Counted from the stretch's first letter, positions 11,483-24,530 are shown. The stretch is DNA of 64,000 nt from Pyronema omphalodes (GCA_024516155.1 JAJJXM010000045.1:372001-436000), one strand, 5' to 3'. Program-made: numbers and translations. The notes: a model not told the origin generated them from the letters alone.

Positions 11483-12666
11483 CTACTGTTTCCATCCCAA
11501 CTTCTTCTTATCGGCCGCCAACTGTTCCGCCTCCAACGCCAATTTCTCCTCCTGCCATTTCCTCACCGCCTTCGCAACCTCACCCACCGCCTCCGGCTCA
11601 GGAACAGTAGCAGGACTCCTCCGCCAATCCACATAAAATACGTTACCCTTTTTGTCCTCAAACGTAGGTCTTGAAATCGTATTAACACATCCCAATCTAG
11701 CTCTCTTAAACTCCAAGTCTCCAACAGTGATCTTCGTAAGCTTGGGTCGTCCGAACCAGCGAATTGTGGCCATTTCTAGGCTGGCATCCTTGGGTAACCG
11801 GCTGAGGTAGGAAAAGAGGTTGGACTTATTGGCGGTCGCCCAGGTGGGAAGGGTGGTGTAGATGTGGGTGACGTAGGGAGGACTGGAGGATGGGAAGTCA
11901 GCTACCTGAAAAAAAAAGTATGGTGGGGACCAATGAACCCGCAAAAGGACAAGTCGTGATGCAGGTATGCACAGAGGATCTGCCTTTCCACGCGTAGCAC
12001 CCAGACTCCGGAGGCGAGACTCGCGTAGCAGCGTGTACATCATCCCCACCACCCCGCATCACCCCCAGGAAATTGCAGTTAGGTCAAGTTATACACACCT
12101 CAACCACTGAAACATAACCAACGGAACAAAACTACCGACGACAATAACCGACGGCAACACCCAACCCGGTAATTCCAAATTCTCCAACCCCAACCCCGAT
12201 CCCAACTTCCCCAACAACTCCCGATTCCTCTCCTGTCCCTCCTCCCCAAACAACGGCGGCGCAACAATCAAACTACAGTAAGAAAATAACAACACTGCAT
12301 AGAGTTTCAGTGTTCCAAGGTATACAGTACGTTTTCCGGCATAGTAGAGAAGAAGACGGCTGGGGTAGGTGCCATCGGCGTTTAGCTGGGATGCGTTTTG
12401 TCCGGGTGCATTGGGGGATGGCTTGCGCTTGGGAATGAGGGGTTGCGATGCCGATGGTTGAGGTGTCAGGGAAATGGGGGAGACGAGGGTTGGTTTTTCG
12501 GTGCTGAGGCGCCGGCTTTCGCGGTGGAAGCATGTCGGAGGATGCTGGAGGAGTTGATCCCCGAACGGAAAGTGTTTACGGAGATTTGCGATTGAATTCG
12601 GGGAATGGCATGGCGGACGCTGGGGCTGCTGAGACGCGCGCTGGTCCGGAGGAGGGTGGGTAACAT
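11483..12666 (-). CDS. Mitochondrial inner-membrane protein, TMEM70/186/223-like (one apparent frameshift)
   Basis: Two minus-strand exons, 12666-12098 and 11905-11483, are separated by a 192-bp intron (GTGTGT donor, T-rich tract, TTCAG acceptor). The start is the ATG of MLPTLLRTSARLSS, an Arg/Ser-rich stretch typical of a mitochondrial presequence that extends to about residue 50. Two membrane segments follow, one around LKLYAVLLFSYCSLIVAPPLF and one around WVLPSVIVVGSFVPLVMFQWL, then a soluble domain with ATIRWFGRPKLTKITVGDLEF and a charged C-terminal helix ending KKLGWKQ. The hairpin plus C-terminal domain resembles the TMEM70/TMEM186/TMEM223 group, whose members help assemble respiratory complexes; this is a topology-based guess. 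The presequence and membrane frames join only if the T5 run at 12494-12498 (A5 in the gene) lacks one base; all other phases close, giving about 330 aa. It is a sequencing slip or a recent frameshift. Confidence 0.65.
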
Positions 12667-15600
12667 CGTTGCTGGTGAGACGCGCGCGAGGGGTGGAACC
12701 GGCGCTGGATGGAGGTGGGGCTCTGCTCGGCTGCTGTGACGTGATGTCGGTTGCGGGATGGTGCGGGGATGAAAGATATATAGCAATTTTATTTATTATT
12801 CCTGGGGGGGAAATCGCGTCTTATGAAGCGGAATTGAAATGTTGAGGAGAGGATATCCTGTACATTTGGCTATTTTTTGCCTTCTGATTTTTTCGGAGGA
12901 GGGTAGAAGCCTGCATGAGAGGTCACTCGAGCGGATTTTCTTCGCCGCAGCGGAAGAACTATAATACGTTGTTCGAGGGGCCACAACAACACAACCATTA
13001 TCTTTTCGTATCACTACAGTGTTATCTGTGGATTGCGACTTGACAATGTTTTAACTGGAGATGTTTTGAGTCCGTTGATTGCATTGTGTACTGTGTGGCG
13101 CAGTCGACAGCGAGACATCGTTACAAGTTACAAGCCGCAGGTGAAGGTACCAAACAATTGCGCTTGGAGAATGTTTTTCGCAGTCGACTATCCTCATTCC
13201 TGATATGACTTGCTCATAGTTGAACCGCGACACACGCGCGGCAATATCCCGCCCCTGAATGATTAATAATCTTGACAGGGTGATAAGAGGGTATTTTGTT
13301 TGGCAGATGACATAATCAAATATCTACAGTTGACAGATATGACAGCTTACGCTTTGCATCTCTTATGACTATCCTGCGTTTCCGGTGATTGGTACATAGT
13401 TGAACGGAAACACCATAGCGGTGGATCACATGATATGTCGTTTGGCTCCTGATGATTGAAGCCGCGTATGTCATAAAGTACGATCATCATACCGCTTAGA
13501 ATGTGGGCGGATTTACGCCTCCGCTGGGGGGTTTTGACCGGGTGCACCATGATCTTCAAGAATTACAAAAGGGATTTGACAGCAGCTATGTAGTAGTTAA
13601 AAATCGTGCTCTGTATTTCATAAGCCTATATGATAGAAGTGGATACAAAGTATGTATGCTCAGCTAGGACATTTTAGCAAGCTGGACGAGCGCTCTGGAT
13701 ATCATATCAGAAGATGAACGAAATGAACGAGATGGACAAAGACCGTGAACTCACGCAACGGCAGTGAACGACGGGAAGCGAGAAAAATAAGCTTTTTTAT
13801 TGGATCATTTGATTGCCGAATTGATAATCTGGTTAATTTTGTTGGTACACAAGGGTAGCTGTGAATGACGGATCAGTAAACATTCACTGATCATCACTTC
13901 GTTGGTTGTACTTTACTACTTTCTCCAAGCCCACATTGTTTGGCTTTTCTCAAAATCCTCACCGGGAAACGGTCATGGCAGCGTCCAGTAGACTTATTAG
14001 GACTTTTTTTTTTTTTTTTTTTTTTTTGATGATTCCCTAGGCTTTCTAGAAGCACACCGACACTTCTAAATAGTTTCGGTCCTACCCGGTCAGTCAGGAA
14101 CGGTGACTTGAACTCCATAGTATAGTGCGGATTACTGATGATCTTACGTATCGAATAGCTCGAAGCCTCGAACCATAGTTTCGGCGACCCCGAGGACTCG
14201 GACCTGGGCCGACTTGGTGATTTGGGGTAAGGTTGAGTGCACCATCGCGGACCCCGGTGAAGATCCAGCACCAGCACCATGTCACCATATCACTATAGCG
14301 AGACAAAAAATATCTTAAATGCCACTGTAGGACCCAACTTGACACTAGATGAGCTCGTTCAAAGTTTTAAAAGATGATTGAGACTCGAGCTATGGTACTT
14401 ATCTTGCTACACTATAATTGCAGAAAAGTAGATAGAGACCGACAACTTGTGATTTTCTGCCTGTTGTCTCGACAACCCACATAGTTGGCTATGAATCTCT
14501 GATATTCGTCTCCGTGTCTCGCTACGGCTTCGGCATCAGCCTGCAGGCGCCACTGACGCAAAGTCCAAATAGGTCTGATAAAATTGGCTAAATGGATTCT
14601 TAATGCCTACCATACCCTGATCCACACAGGAATCTCCGTTGCACCATGGTGCATACACATCTCCGTCAGTACACTCACGAAGCTTTCTCTCATCTCTCCC
14701 TTGGTAAGGTAATATTTCTGCCTTGTACCCGGAGTTCGGAATACATACTTATCTTGGCATGCAAGCAAGGGATTTGGCGCGTCAGTGGACGTACGGTAAC
14801 CGTCTGTGGCGTTTTTTCATGAGAGACCACCTATAATCCGCAAAATACATTGTAGCAATGTAAACCACATAAAGCGTGGTGGACTGTTGGCCATGAAAGC
14901 GGAGGAGGGGATACACCATCAAAGTTTACCAGTGATTTCTCGCGGGATACACGGCACGTACTACTACCGGTGCATACTATTCACTACCGGTACATCGATG
15001 AGCCTGTGGAACTTCACAAGCTCAAGCTACGACCATCCGGAGCCATCCCGTTGATTGACACATGATCACAGGCCAGGTCAATCTCTGCTATCCCGAGCTT
15101 TCCGATATACCGGGATACTCAATCTGCAGGTAGGGAGTTACTAGTTAGTGCCTAGTAGGTGACCGGTCATGGCCCATGCAGGAGATTATTTTGACACCGG
15201 GAGATCTTTGCTGAGCGAGTGCCCAGCTGGGTGTTTGGGGGACGGATGAGTTCCGCCATCTGTGCTTGGAGGCATAAATACTATGATCATTACTTGAATC
15301 ACCGCCGGCAAGAGATTAGGACTAGGGAGAATCATTCATTCACCGCTGAGAACTACGGAGATGTCCAGATGGAGTTTGAGCTCACTGTTCACTGTCCACA
15401 GCCTGCCTACGTGCTGTTACGTAACTGGCCTGATACCGTCAATGGTTAACCTAATTACCGGTACCGGTAGAATGAGGAATCTGGCCAGAGGAAAGGACAG
15501 ATTTACGATTTGAAAAGACAAAAGAGGCACCTGCTCTTGTAGAGGAGGAGGAAAGGAATCGGGAAAGTGATAACTATGAGCGGAAATGGAATGCTGTGAC

Positions 15601-17530
15601 CTGTCGGAGATTATACGGTTTTGGATATAGACAGAAGTTGGATTCCAAAGGTGATTAAAAGTGACGGTGCCTGAAGGTTTGTGACTCTGTGAGGTACAAG
15701 ACAAATCTCAGGAACTTTGTTCGTCTTGAGCTAGGCAAACAAAAGCTTCAGTTCAAGTAACCAAACATTGTGCTCAAAGTTTTGACTTCGACTGCTAGAC
15801 TTCTTGTTACTTGATGAAAATGGTGTCGAACATATCGCTTATCTCCTTTCAACTCATTGTTGTAGAGTAGAAGCCTAACCCATCTTTACCAGACTGTCAA
15901 AGCACTTTTTTAAAAAGAAGATTTTAGCTCAAGAAGCTTCGTAAGGCTTAACCAATCTTGTACTTTCTCATCTAAACGCAAACTTCACTCACGAACCTCC
16001 GAAGAACGTACAACACCGATCGGCCGTTTATGTCTCCAGGCTTGATTAAGATTCGATTCGAGCAATGGGTATAGCGAATGAACAATGAAAGCGGCTGTTG
16101 CACCGAATCAATATCATATATATTGCCCTGTCTGTATCTCTGAAGATTGCAAATATCACATTTCCAGCGCAATCGAGTTTACCAAGCTTCCTATCTGAAC
16201 CTGCAGGTTACCCTGTGCATCAGTAAGGTGCGTGTATAACTGTGCATTCCGCATTGATTGAGTCTTCAACAAATTTGATATTTTGACGGCAATTTTAATT
16301 CGCGTATTAATTTTACATACAATGTCAAAAGTTAAGATGCTGTTTACAATGGAATTCGCTTGCAGGGCTGCCATGTATCATTCAAATTAGCAGCGTTCCT
16401 CTCTCTTTTCCTCTTTGTTCTTTTCTTGCCAGTTGCAACAATAACCTCTTAAAAGAACAACCCAATTCCCCTCTTGTAGTATGATACGAGATACTAGGTA
16501 ATGGCTGGAAAGAAATTTCAATGTCACCTGTTTTCAATGTTTCCGTTGAACAAAGGTGTTTGTCTGTGTAACCGCTGTGCCCACCGGAATTGAGTCTTCT
16601 GTATTCAGGTATTCATGTTTCAGCGTCGATTATAGGTGGTCGACTCCTGTCAACGGCCGGCGAAATTTGCAGTTGATCGTCGTCCGAGATGCTGGGAGGA
16701 CCATTGACCTGTGCTCCGCCAATCTGGTATAGCCAGTTGAATAACAGCCTTCACAAAGTGACAAAAGGGCTCGTGCATTTAGCCTCGCCAAAACTGTATA
16801 CACTCTTAGGAATAACGTTTGAATCGATGTAATAACTGCCGGGTGACTAATAAGATCCCTCAAACCTCACGTTGCGCGTATTATGAATGCATCCGAAACC
16901 ACTTTTCTTGGCAATTGAAGCTGTAGAGGACATCATGGAATTGATTGACATTGATGGGTAAAGTCTATAGTACATCGAATTTTAATGCAGGCGATTGGGG
17001 GTGTACAACTACAACTACAGACCATTAACGTATGGAGTGTGCCGGAAACTAAGTTATTTCGAAGAAATTCCGTGAGATATTTGTGCTTTTTGTCAAACCA
17101 TTTGAGACCACAGAAGGTTATCTGTAATGTATTGAAAAGCAGAAGTGACGGTAACAGTATGTTCTTCGGCGAAGATGGTGAGTGTCTCTAGGAGGAAAAG
17201 TTGCCCCGGATGCGAGGATTTCGCAATCAAGCACAGAATAAACGTTATACTCCTGAAGTTTCGAATGAATGTCGTCATATTGAACGGCAATGCATAGATA
17301 CTGGCGTCATGGGAAAGGATCACCGTCTATCACTATAGCAAATATGAAATAACTATTGTGGACATTGGTTGCATAAATTCATCACGGACTGAAAGTAATA
17401 ATGATCGCAGGTTATGGTTCACGACCTTCATATTCGGCGGAGACTGCATCATAGAATTGGGGTGTGTTTAATGAATGTTGAATATGGAAGGAATTAATAC
17501 ATCCAAGGGCGTGTGACTATGTCATAACAG
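12667..17530. other. Unassigned region right of the gene island
   Basis: No gene can be supported on either strand. A T23 run near 14006-14028 underlies a spurious poly-Lys minus-strand frame (13894-14280). Several short open frames show no conserved motif. The promoter of the minus-strand mitochondrial gene must lie in the first few hundred bases. Confidence 0.4.
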
Positions 17531-17905
17531 TCACGGCACCGCATCCTCCGGGGCCATGTTGGAATACTTCAGCCCATTGAGGTCAAAATACGGAAGGATA
17601 TGATCATTGACGAAGTAATCAAAAGCAGCTTTACGACCGTTTTCCCCAGCGGCAGAAAAGGGTACGAACGCATTATTTACTGAGTCGGGAACATGAACTA
17701 CCCGTATAATATATATCCTTCACTGTTACTTCACTCACCCATGTTCCGTTACCAGCATCCAAAAGAATCCCGCTTTATCGGATACTACTTCAAGAATTGA
17801 AATCACCACAATGTTGATGTCTTCACGATGGACCGCTGTGATGGCAGCACTATGATCCGCGACAAATTTCTCTTCCACACCCCACCACTGGCCGACAACA
17901 GAAAC
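17531..17905 (-). pseudogene. Possible remnant of an unidentified protein gene
   Basis: The minus strand reads two protein-like blocks in the same frame. The upstream block contains VGQWWGVEEKFVADHSAAIT and FFWMLVTEHG. The downstream block contains RVVHVPDSVNNAFVPFSAAG and FDYFVNDHILPYFD and ends PEDAVP at the TGA at 17531-17533. Several stops separate the blocks over about 50 nt beginning GTGAGT. No GT-AG intron that keeps the frame was found, so this is either an unusual intron or a decayed gene. No start could be chosen. I do not recognise the family. Confidence 0.3.
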
Positions 17906-18312
17906 ATCGCTTTCGTAACTTCACTCACGTCACACCAGCTCCGCTAGACAGTTACACCTCCACTGCTTACGTAGCTGCTTGCACAGTTATCTACGGATTA
18001 CGTACAAGGCTGTCCCAGTTGTATCCAGCTTCTCTCGATGGAGAGTTGTCCTTGACTTCGAGAACCTGCACACAACATTGACACGCAGCCGCGAGTACGT
18101 GTGCAGAGTATGCCTCAAGTCTTACGTTATTCTGCTACAGCCCGGGTGGAAGATGGCGGGAGTCAAGGCAACATGTTGCAGAGGGAGATGATTGTGCCGG
18201 AGAAAAAACCGGCGGAGAGATGGTTAATAGCATAGCCACCCGATGATATAGAATGCTGGATTTGCAGTTAGTCGATTACGTGTAAGTATGATACAATCGT
18301 TGGAACAGGAAA

Positions 18313-18807
18313 ATGGCCGATCAAAATGACGTTGTTTTTACGTGGCCTTTGGATTTGTACTGCAAGTGCGGTAAGGCTGAGCGTTGGAACTGGGAGTTCG
18401 TGGTTGATTTGTTGATTCGTGACGCATCCACAATGAAGAACAGCATGGCAATACGAGCCGCGGATGGATGCACCTCCGATGACGTGTTACCTGACCCGGC
18501 ACGAGTGAACACAACGGCTGACAACATGGGACACCGAAACTCTGCACTGGAAGTACGAATGTTGACGCGCAATATATTACATAATACAAGGCGGAGGACA
18601 GTGGCTAGTGAAGAATTGACGTCATCCAGACAAGCTCAGTATGACAGCAGCGTTAAGAAGTCCGGCGGACTCGCACCGCATTCGCCGCTCTACAATATAA
18701 ATATCCCCAAAGGCCCATCCCTAAACATCCAGGCACTCAGCATCCTCCTCATCCAGTACTACTCCTTGCCGCGAGAAGGTGTCCAACCTACAGTGAAAAT
18801 TGTGTAG
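18313..18807 (+). CDS. Hypothetical protein, 164 aa
   Basis: An uninterrupted frame from the ATG of MADQNDVVFTWPLDLYCKCG to the TAG at 18805-18807. It has no signal peptide, clear membrane segment or domain that I recognise. A GTAAGT 30 nt upstream could be an intron donor. It is the longest such frame in an otherwise gene-poor stretch, but chance cannot be excluded. Confidence 0.25.
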   Translation: MADQNDVVFTWPLDLYCKCGKAERWNWEFVVDLLIRDASTMKNSMAIRAADGCTSDDVLPDPARVNTTADNMGHRNSALEVRMLTRNILHNTRRRTVASEELTSSRQAQYDSSVKKSGGLAPHSPLYNINIPKGPSLNIQALSILLIQYYSLPREGVQPTVKIV

Positions 18808-20388
18808 GACAGTAAATTACGCACAGGAAAATTTGCCGGCATGCACGGGGAACAGTTACGGGCAACTGGCGTGGCGCCGGAGTTGCGTGCGAGTCATGAA
18901 CTGTGAATAGTAAAGGCTGGGGTGTAGGAATCACTATCCTGAACATAGCAAGCGCACAGCACTGTGGACTTTTCAAAAATCCTAGTTGTATGCTTCGGAA
19001 GTAATGCTCAACTCTGGTCTCTTGCCGGTTGTTTGCTGTGGAAAACCGTATGTTTTGGGCATTCAGCTATACTTCCCACAGGAAATAACTGATTTTTGGA
19101 TCCGGGTGCACCATGACCCATTGCTTGTTGCCACAGCAGCGATCCCCCATAACAACCATAGCTTTGTCCAGTGACCTGCTGAGTGTGTGCTGTAAAGTCA
19201 CCAACACTCTCGTCTTACCTTGTCGAAGAAACCTAAGGCCAGGCCGACTGCTTTTCCTTGCGCAACCCATGAGCGGTGAAACTTGCGATCCCTGATCACC
19301 CCCCTGGCTTCACCTTCCATCAACCCCGCGTGGCAACACCAACCTCATTTCACAAACTCACCTGATAACCCTGCTGAATGGGTGCAGGAAAGCCTCTTGT
19401 GGAAAACTAATGACTCCCCACACCTCTGCTGCAAAGAAAGAATCACTTATACTGGTGAAACCTCCCTACTAGCCCTTGAGTGCAGCAAACATGCCAGCAC
19501 AGTACCGCATACAATATAGCCAATGCCCCATCCCAGCCACCTAAATACCAATCTCTGAAATCATCTGGATGCGTGCCCAAGACCCTTCCTGACACATGGC
19601 ATACCTATGCCGGAGCCAACCCCTAGTCGTCAGGCCCTGGCAAAAAACCGCCAGCAGCAAAATTCTATGTGTTTGAATAACACCCGGACAATCCTCGTGA
19701 GTCCCTTCGGATGAACTGTGCCGGCCACCACAAAATCATCCTCACAATGTGCCCTGCTCTCTTAACTCAGCTGTAATACCATACCCTGGCAAGACATTCA
19801 TCACAATTGGGGGTCCTCCCCAGTAATGACTGAAGCCAAAGGCCAGAAATATTACTAAACACCGTTCATTGATGTCCGGCTGGAAGTAGGATAATGGCAG
19901 GGAAGGGGAACAGTCAGCATCATCTAGGGCGGAGAAGCCTGGGGCAGCCCCCTAGGTGGGCCTGATTTTGACTAATGACCACCATTTCTGATGTGCATTC
20001 ATACCTGTATGAACATATTGCTGTTGCTGATGACACCCTGCAATATGCATGGCCATAGGGCGTGACTGGTAGACCTACAAGAGCCTCCGAAAAGATGCAC
20101 CTCTTCCGCCGTCTACCAGGAAACCGTCCTGAAGGGGTTGCGGAACTAAGACACCGCTGGCCCTGTTAAACATAAAAATGAAAAGGAGAGTCTGAGGCAA
20201 TCAGGTCACCACTGAACACAGGTGTCGAGGTTGATTAGCTCAGGAAGGTCGAGAGGGAACGTACAGTATTTAACACAAATCCGATGACGTATTTGAGAAG
20301 ACATTGCCGTATACAAGAAAAACAGAGTCATATGTGAGACAAGCCATACGCCTGACCAACAGAGGAGAATGGGATCAGCGTAATCACA
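18808..20388. other. Unassigned, probably decayed repeat DNA
   Basis: Open frames are short and motif-free. GC content rises from about 19,200 onward compared with the DNA upstream, which fits the start of the transposon-rich part of the window. Confidence 0.35.
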
Positions 20389-20658
20389 TCATCCAACTGC
20401 GCAGTCCAGTCGCCTGCAAGAGATCCGGAATTGATCATTCCATTTTGTAGGTAACAACGGAATTCTTATCCGCCTAAATGCACCTTCAACAGCCGAAGTA
20501 ATGCGACAACCGTACAACGACCAGAAGATAGCATCAAGTCTGATGAGGGACTCCTCACGGGCCCGCAGTCTGTTACCAATGGTGACAAGATCATCAGATC
20601 GTGCAAATGACTCCAGCAGGTGCGATTGAATCGTCAGCTGCATAATCAAGTCCAGCAT
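20389..20658 (-). pseudogene. Fragment of a PIF/Harbinger-like transposase (C-terminal part)
   Basis: The minus-strand frame contains GAFRRIRIPL preceded by a Trp-containing block. This matches the segment before the LHN-type motif in fungal DDE_Tnp_4 transposases, where a LQG(A/S)FGRLRLPL-like sequence is usual. It runs opposite to the larger copy at 20949-22086, so it is a separate or inverted remnant. Only this part is recognisable. Confidence 0.45.
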
Positions 20659-20948
20659 TAGTTACAGACTGCTTCTGCCGGTCCTCCAATCAGTAATGGA
20701 ACAGTTACCTCCGCCATTCAATTCCCTCTTTTTACCAGTGCCCAGCCCTTGTTCAACCAACTCCCTCCTTTAGTGTCATAGCATTGTTGTCATGACCTTG
20801 ACCAATGTGCCCCAGCTCCCCCTTCTAAAGCAAATGAGTCAGCTTGACTAGACCAAAGATCTTGCCATTGCTTTATTGAACATATCTGTGGAAAGAATCA
20901 GAGACCGCAAAAAAGGGCACAGTTTGGTTTCAGCTCACCCGAGATAAC
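20659..20948. other. Spacer between two Harbinger-like remnants
   Basis: No further transposase motif is visible in these 290 bp. Terminal inverted repeats could not be found by eye. Confidence 0.3.
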
Positions 20949-22086
20949 TTGGTGCGCAACCCCGGCTATGGATTAGGCAGGCAATACCTTCACTGCTGCA
21001 AGAGGGACAGGGCCTTTATGGCAACCATGGCATTCGATTGCTCAACCTTTGATAACATCTTGCAATGCTTCAGCAGGGCTTGGGCAATAAAGGCTACTCC
21101 TCGGTTGGAGCTTAGGAATACAGTGGGATCCCGAGCAGTTTAGCCCCGCCACAGATCTATCTACATTGATGACCCTTGAAGGTCATAGAGTATTCGGCCT
21201 TGTGCTCCATCATTTGAATTCCGCAATGGTGGATTATACACTGTAACAAATCGTCGGCTTGACACGAGCTTGTTGTTCATGTTACCGCGATTTCGGAATG
21301 GAACTCTTGTTGCCTTGCCCGGCTGAGAAGCAACAGGCCAAGATTCTGCGGCCTTCCTGCAAAGCTCTGAACGGGTTTTCCAGAAGAATGAGGGATTGGC
21401 ATCCACTACTGAACCAGGCCTTCTTGTATAGGGGATAAATTGCACTTACCAATTGCTCGAACCGAGTACAAGGACATCGAGAATGCATATTACAACGGGT
21501 AGTTCAGCAATCATTACATATTTTATTATTTTCCTTTGCGCCCGATGGAACAATTCTACATGCAACCCTCAATGCCCCAGATATCTGGCATGATGTTGCA
21601 CTTCGCAGTAAACGGTATGATGAATTGCTTTTCTTGACCCCTGGCTCCTATTGTCTCATCCCAATATTGCATGGCCAACCGGCTAGACCTGAAGGGAAAT
21701 CAGAAACCCCAGCCAGAGCAAATTTCACAGGCTGTTCCTATGATCCCTAGAAGGCCCTGGCCGAGATCCAATGCAATGAACAACTTGTCTCAGAACATTA
21801 CGGAGCAGGGTGAGCAATACAGTGTTTGCAGTGCTCATTTTCACGTTTGAAAGTACCAATGCCAGACTATAACGAACCTTACCAGCATCCGCTTTTACAA
21901 CTGTGTTCAGGATTACACAATGTTTGTGCAAGGTTGGTGAATGTGAATGGAATCAGGACAGTCTATGATGGCATATGGTGTGCGGGTCAGGATGGAAAAG
22001 GTGTTTATGATGATTTCAAGCACATGATGTTCGCACACGTCCAACAGAATGATACAATTACAAGATTCTATAACTTTCTAGCTTGA
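20949..22086 (+). pseudogene. PIF/Harbinger-like DDE transposase, decayed
   Basis: Collinear blocks of one fungal DDE_Tnp_4-type transposase are readable in shifting frames: FMATMAFDCSTFDNIL (about 21018-21065), FGLVLHHLNSAM (about 21192-21227), KDIENAYYNG (21472-21499), DGTILHATLNAPDIWHD (about 21544-21594), CSFSRLKVP (about 21828-21854), and LHNVCARLVNVNGIRTVYDG near the end. The order and spacing fit the family. At least two stops interrupt it: TAA at 21244-21246 where Gln is usual, and TAG at 21500-21502 where the conserved Trp after NG is expected. Both fit C-to-T or G-to-A change as in RIP. It cannot encode an active enzyme. Confidence 0.75.
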
Positions 22087-24530
22087 ACGACAGAAAATCA
22101 ATTTACACAAAGGCACAAATGTGCTCATGTTTCACCATAGGGCTCAGGAAAACTTGCAAGCGTTAATAGGAGGAAACGCCATGACCGTTACCTGGACCCT
22201 TGGGGTGTTCCACCATAAAAGTGCTGCAGTGCGAGTTTACATCTTATCCTGTGGTTATCATGCAGGAGCCGTTCACATTCATCATCAAGCTGACGAATGT
22301 GGGAACGTTTCTCTTGCATTCAACTTTGAAATACCTGCAGTATTGCAATCCTCCCGATGGATGAACCCATTGCTCTATCATCCCGATTTCCGCTTGCCTG
22401 CTCCACCATACGACTTTGAAAGTAATCCATCAATGTTCCTTTTGTTATTCTTGCATGATCTCTCTGGGAGTCGCGATCCTTTCCACAGTGGCCGGAGGAC
22501 GTCTGGAATTGCTCACCACAGCATCATCATCTGATCGCATCTGACAGCCCTCCATTGATATCATGTCCCTCATCAGCCCCCTGCAAAATCGCATCTCTAC
22601 TACGAACAGTCTGGTTATCGTATGTGGTGCTCACATGGAGCTTCTCCTTGATCATATGCACCACGTCCAGAGCGGCTGTGACATTCTCCGGATGGTCCGG
22701 ATCACCGCTGGGTTTCCGTTGTTTCATGAGGATAGAGTAGTAGGCCTTGAGAAATTTGGCATCCCCGTTGATTCTTGTTGCATCGTCACTCCGAGAATCG
22801 TATACCCCTTTTACCTGTATGGCACTATTGGTGTTGTCTGCTTCACACTGCAGTTCCTTACCGCTTCCCACTTATGACCCCCAAGTTATACAACCTCTAG
22901 AAGAATTTTGAACAGCCGTTGTTCATAACCTTCAGTGAACTTCTGTGACACCTTCGACTTTTCACCCTGCTTCTTGTTATGGAAACGGGTTGGACTACTC
23001 TGGGTTGTGTACTGTTCAAGTTGACACTGGCTGGGTGGGTAGATTGGTAATTTCTGAGCTCTGGCTTCATCCTGTTCAGATGGTATTAGTACTTGTATTG
23101 AGGATTGAGTTGCATATGTACGGAAAGAAGAAAAAGTCCGCTGGGACCCGGATACCACCTTCACTGGCCTCATCCTGCCTGTAGTAGCCGCCATGGATTT
23201 CTGTCAGCAATCTGAACACAATGCTGTGTTTCGATGATTTGGGCTGTGTGTATCGGGCGAAACATGTTGAGTACTGGAGCGAAAGCTTTCAGCACAAGGA
23301 TGTGGAAAACGGGTGGAGAAAAGTCGTGGGTACATACCATGTTCCTGATTCACTGCCGACTCCAGACGAGGAAGTTTCATAGCCTGCGAAAATAGAGCTG
23401 TATCACCAATGCCAAGTAACAGCCTAAATCTCCAGCTGGAATGCTGAAAGCTATACAATGGCAAAGGAACCAACAGGAAGGCACCTGGTGTATTCGCATT
23501 ATGTAGTCATAGCCCTATCACTGTATCTCAGAAATGTGGAATTCCAATGCGTCAAGGCAGGTTTGAATTACGACACAAATGCCCAAAAAGTTGCCGTCAG
23601 ACCTGATCTAACAAGAGACCTGCAGAAGATTCTTGTTCATCAAGCAGAGGGACCCTGGGACTTTACCCAATTCCCATAACTGTGCATCATGTTGGACAAC
23701 AAAATCCAAAGCCGTACGGCCACCACGAAGAGACAAGTCCAATCGAACACAATCCCCACCAGTCCAACCACATCACAGCAACCGGCTCACCAGACATGTA
23801 CCAAGTTCTAGATGCGCCGGCAGCGCCCGGACAATGTCTACAGACAGCTGTACCTATGCCTCAACTACACATGTACCAAGGCTCTCGAATTGTCGTCAGC
23901 CCCCTTCCAACCCACTGTCGAACTGCGCTACAGGTGGCATCGATTCAAAACCAACTCCATGATGGTAAACCTAAACCGGTGGGCGGCATCTTTCCAATTG
24001 GCCATGACACGGGCCGCACATGCCTTGAATCCCATGACAAGCCACTCTCCTTGATCCAAGTGTCCAATTAGTCATCACACACGCCGCACATGCCTTGAAT
24101 CCCGTGATGGGTCACTCTCCTTCATCCTAGTGTGTGTAGACAACGGACCTATTGGAAGAGAAGACAGCAACATCTCAAGCCACAAAGCGGGCGATGTGGA
24201 CCAGGTCAGCACACCTGTCAGGTCATCATCACAGCCTTGGCAATGCCCACCACCACCGAGACATGCAAAAGACGAGCTGCGGAGAGAATATTTATCTGAC
24301 TCCGAAGAGTAGGTTATGTAGTCAGCCTTACGGTTCAGTAATCCCTGCCGCGATAAACCATCCGCCTCAATCCGAACTACCATCCACAGCATCACAATCA
24401 CTTATATTGACTGCCACTATAAAGAATCAGCCTTTCGGCCCACTTCCCTTCTGCCCCCCCTTCCCTTCCCGTTCCTTGTAGTCACAACCGACCCCCAGGA
24501 TCCTGGTGTACTTTAACGCAGAAGCACGCA
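22087..24530. other. Unassigned repeat-like region with open frames on both strands
   Basis: No family is recognised. Minus-strand frames at 22527-22871, 22886-23194 and 23204-23473 are adjacent and could be pieces of one old gene; the middle frame has a Ser/Arg-rich start (RTFSSFRTYATQSS) like a mitochondrial presequence, without other support. Plus-strand frames at 22121-22534 and 23458-23679 are equally anonymous. From about 23,660 the plus strand becomes Pro/Thr/Gln-rich, as in the leader regions of the LINEs. Confidence 0.3.

Noticed and set aside
13894..14280. 128-aa minus-strand frame with poly-Lys
   Set aside because: Produced by reading through a T23 run; no conserved motif.
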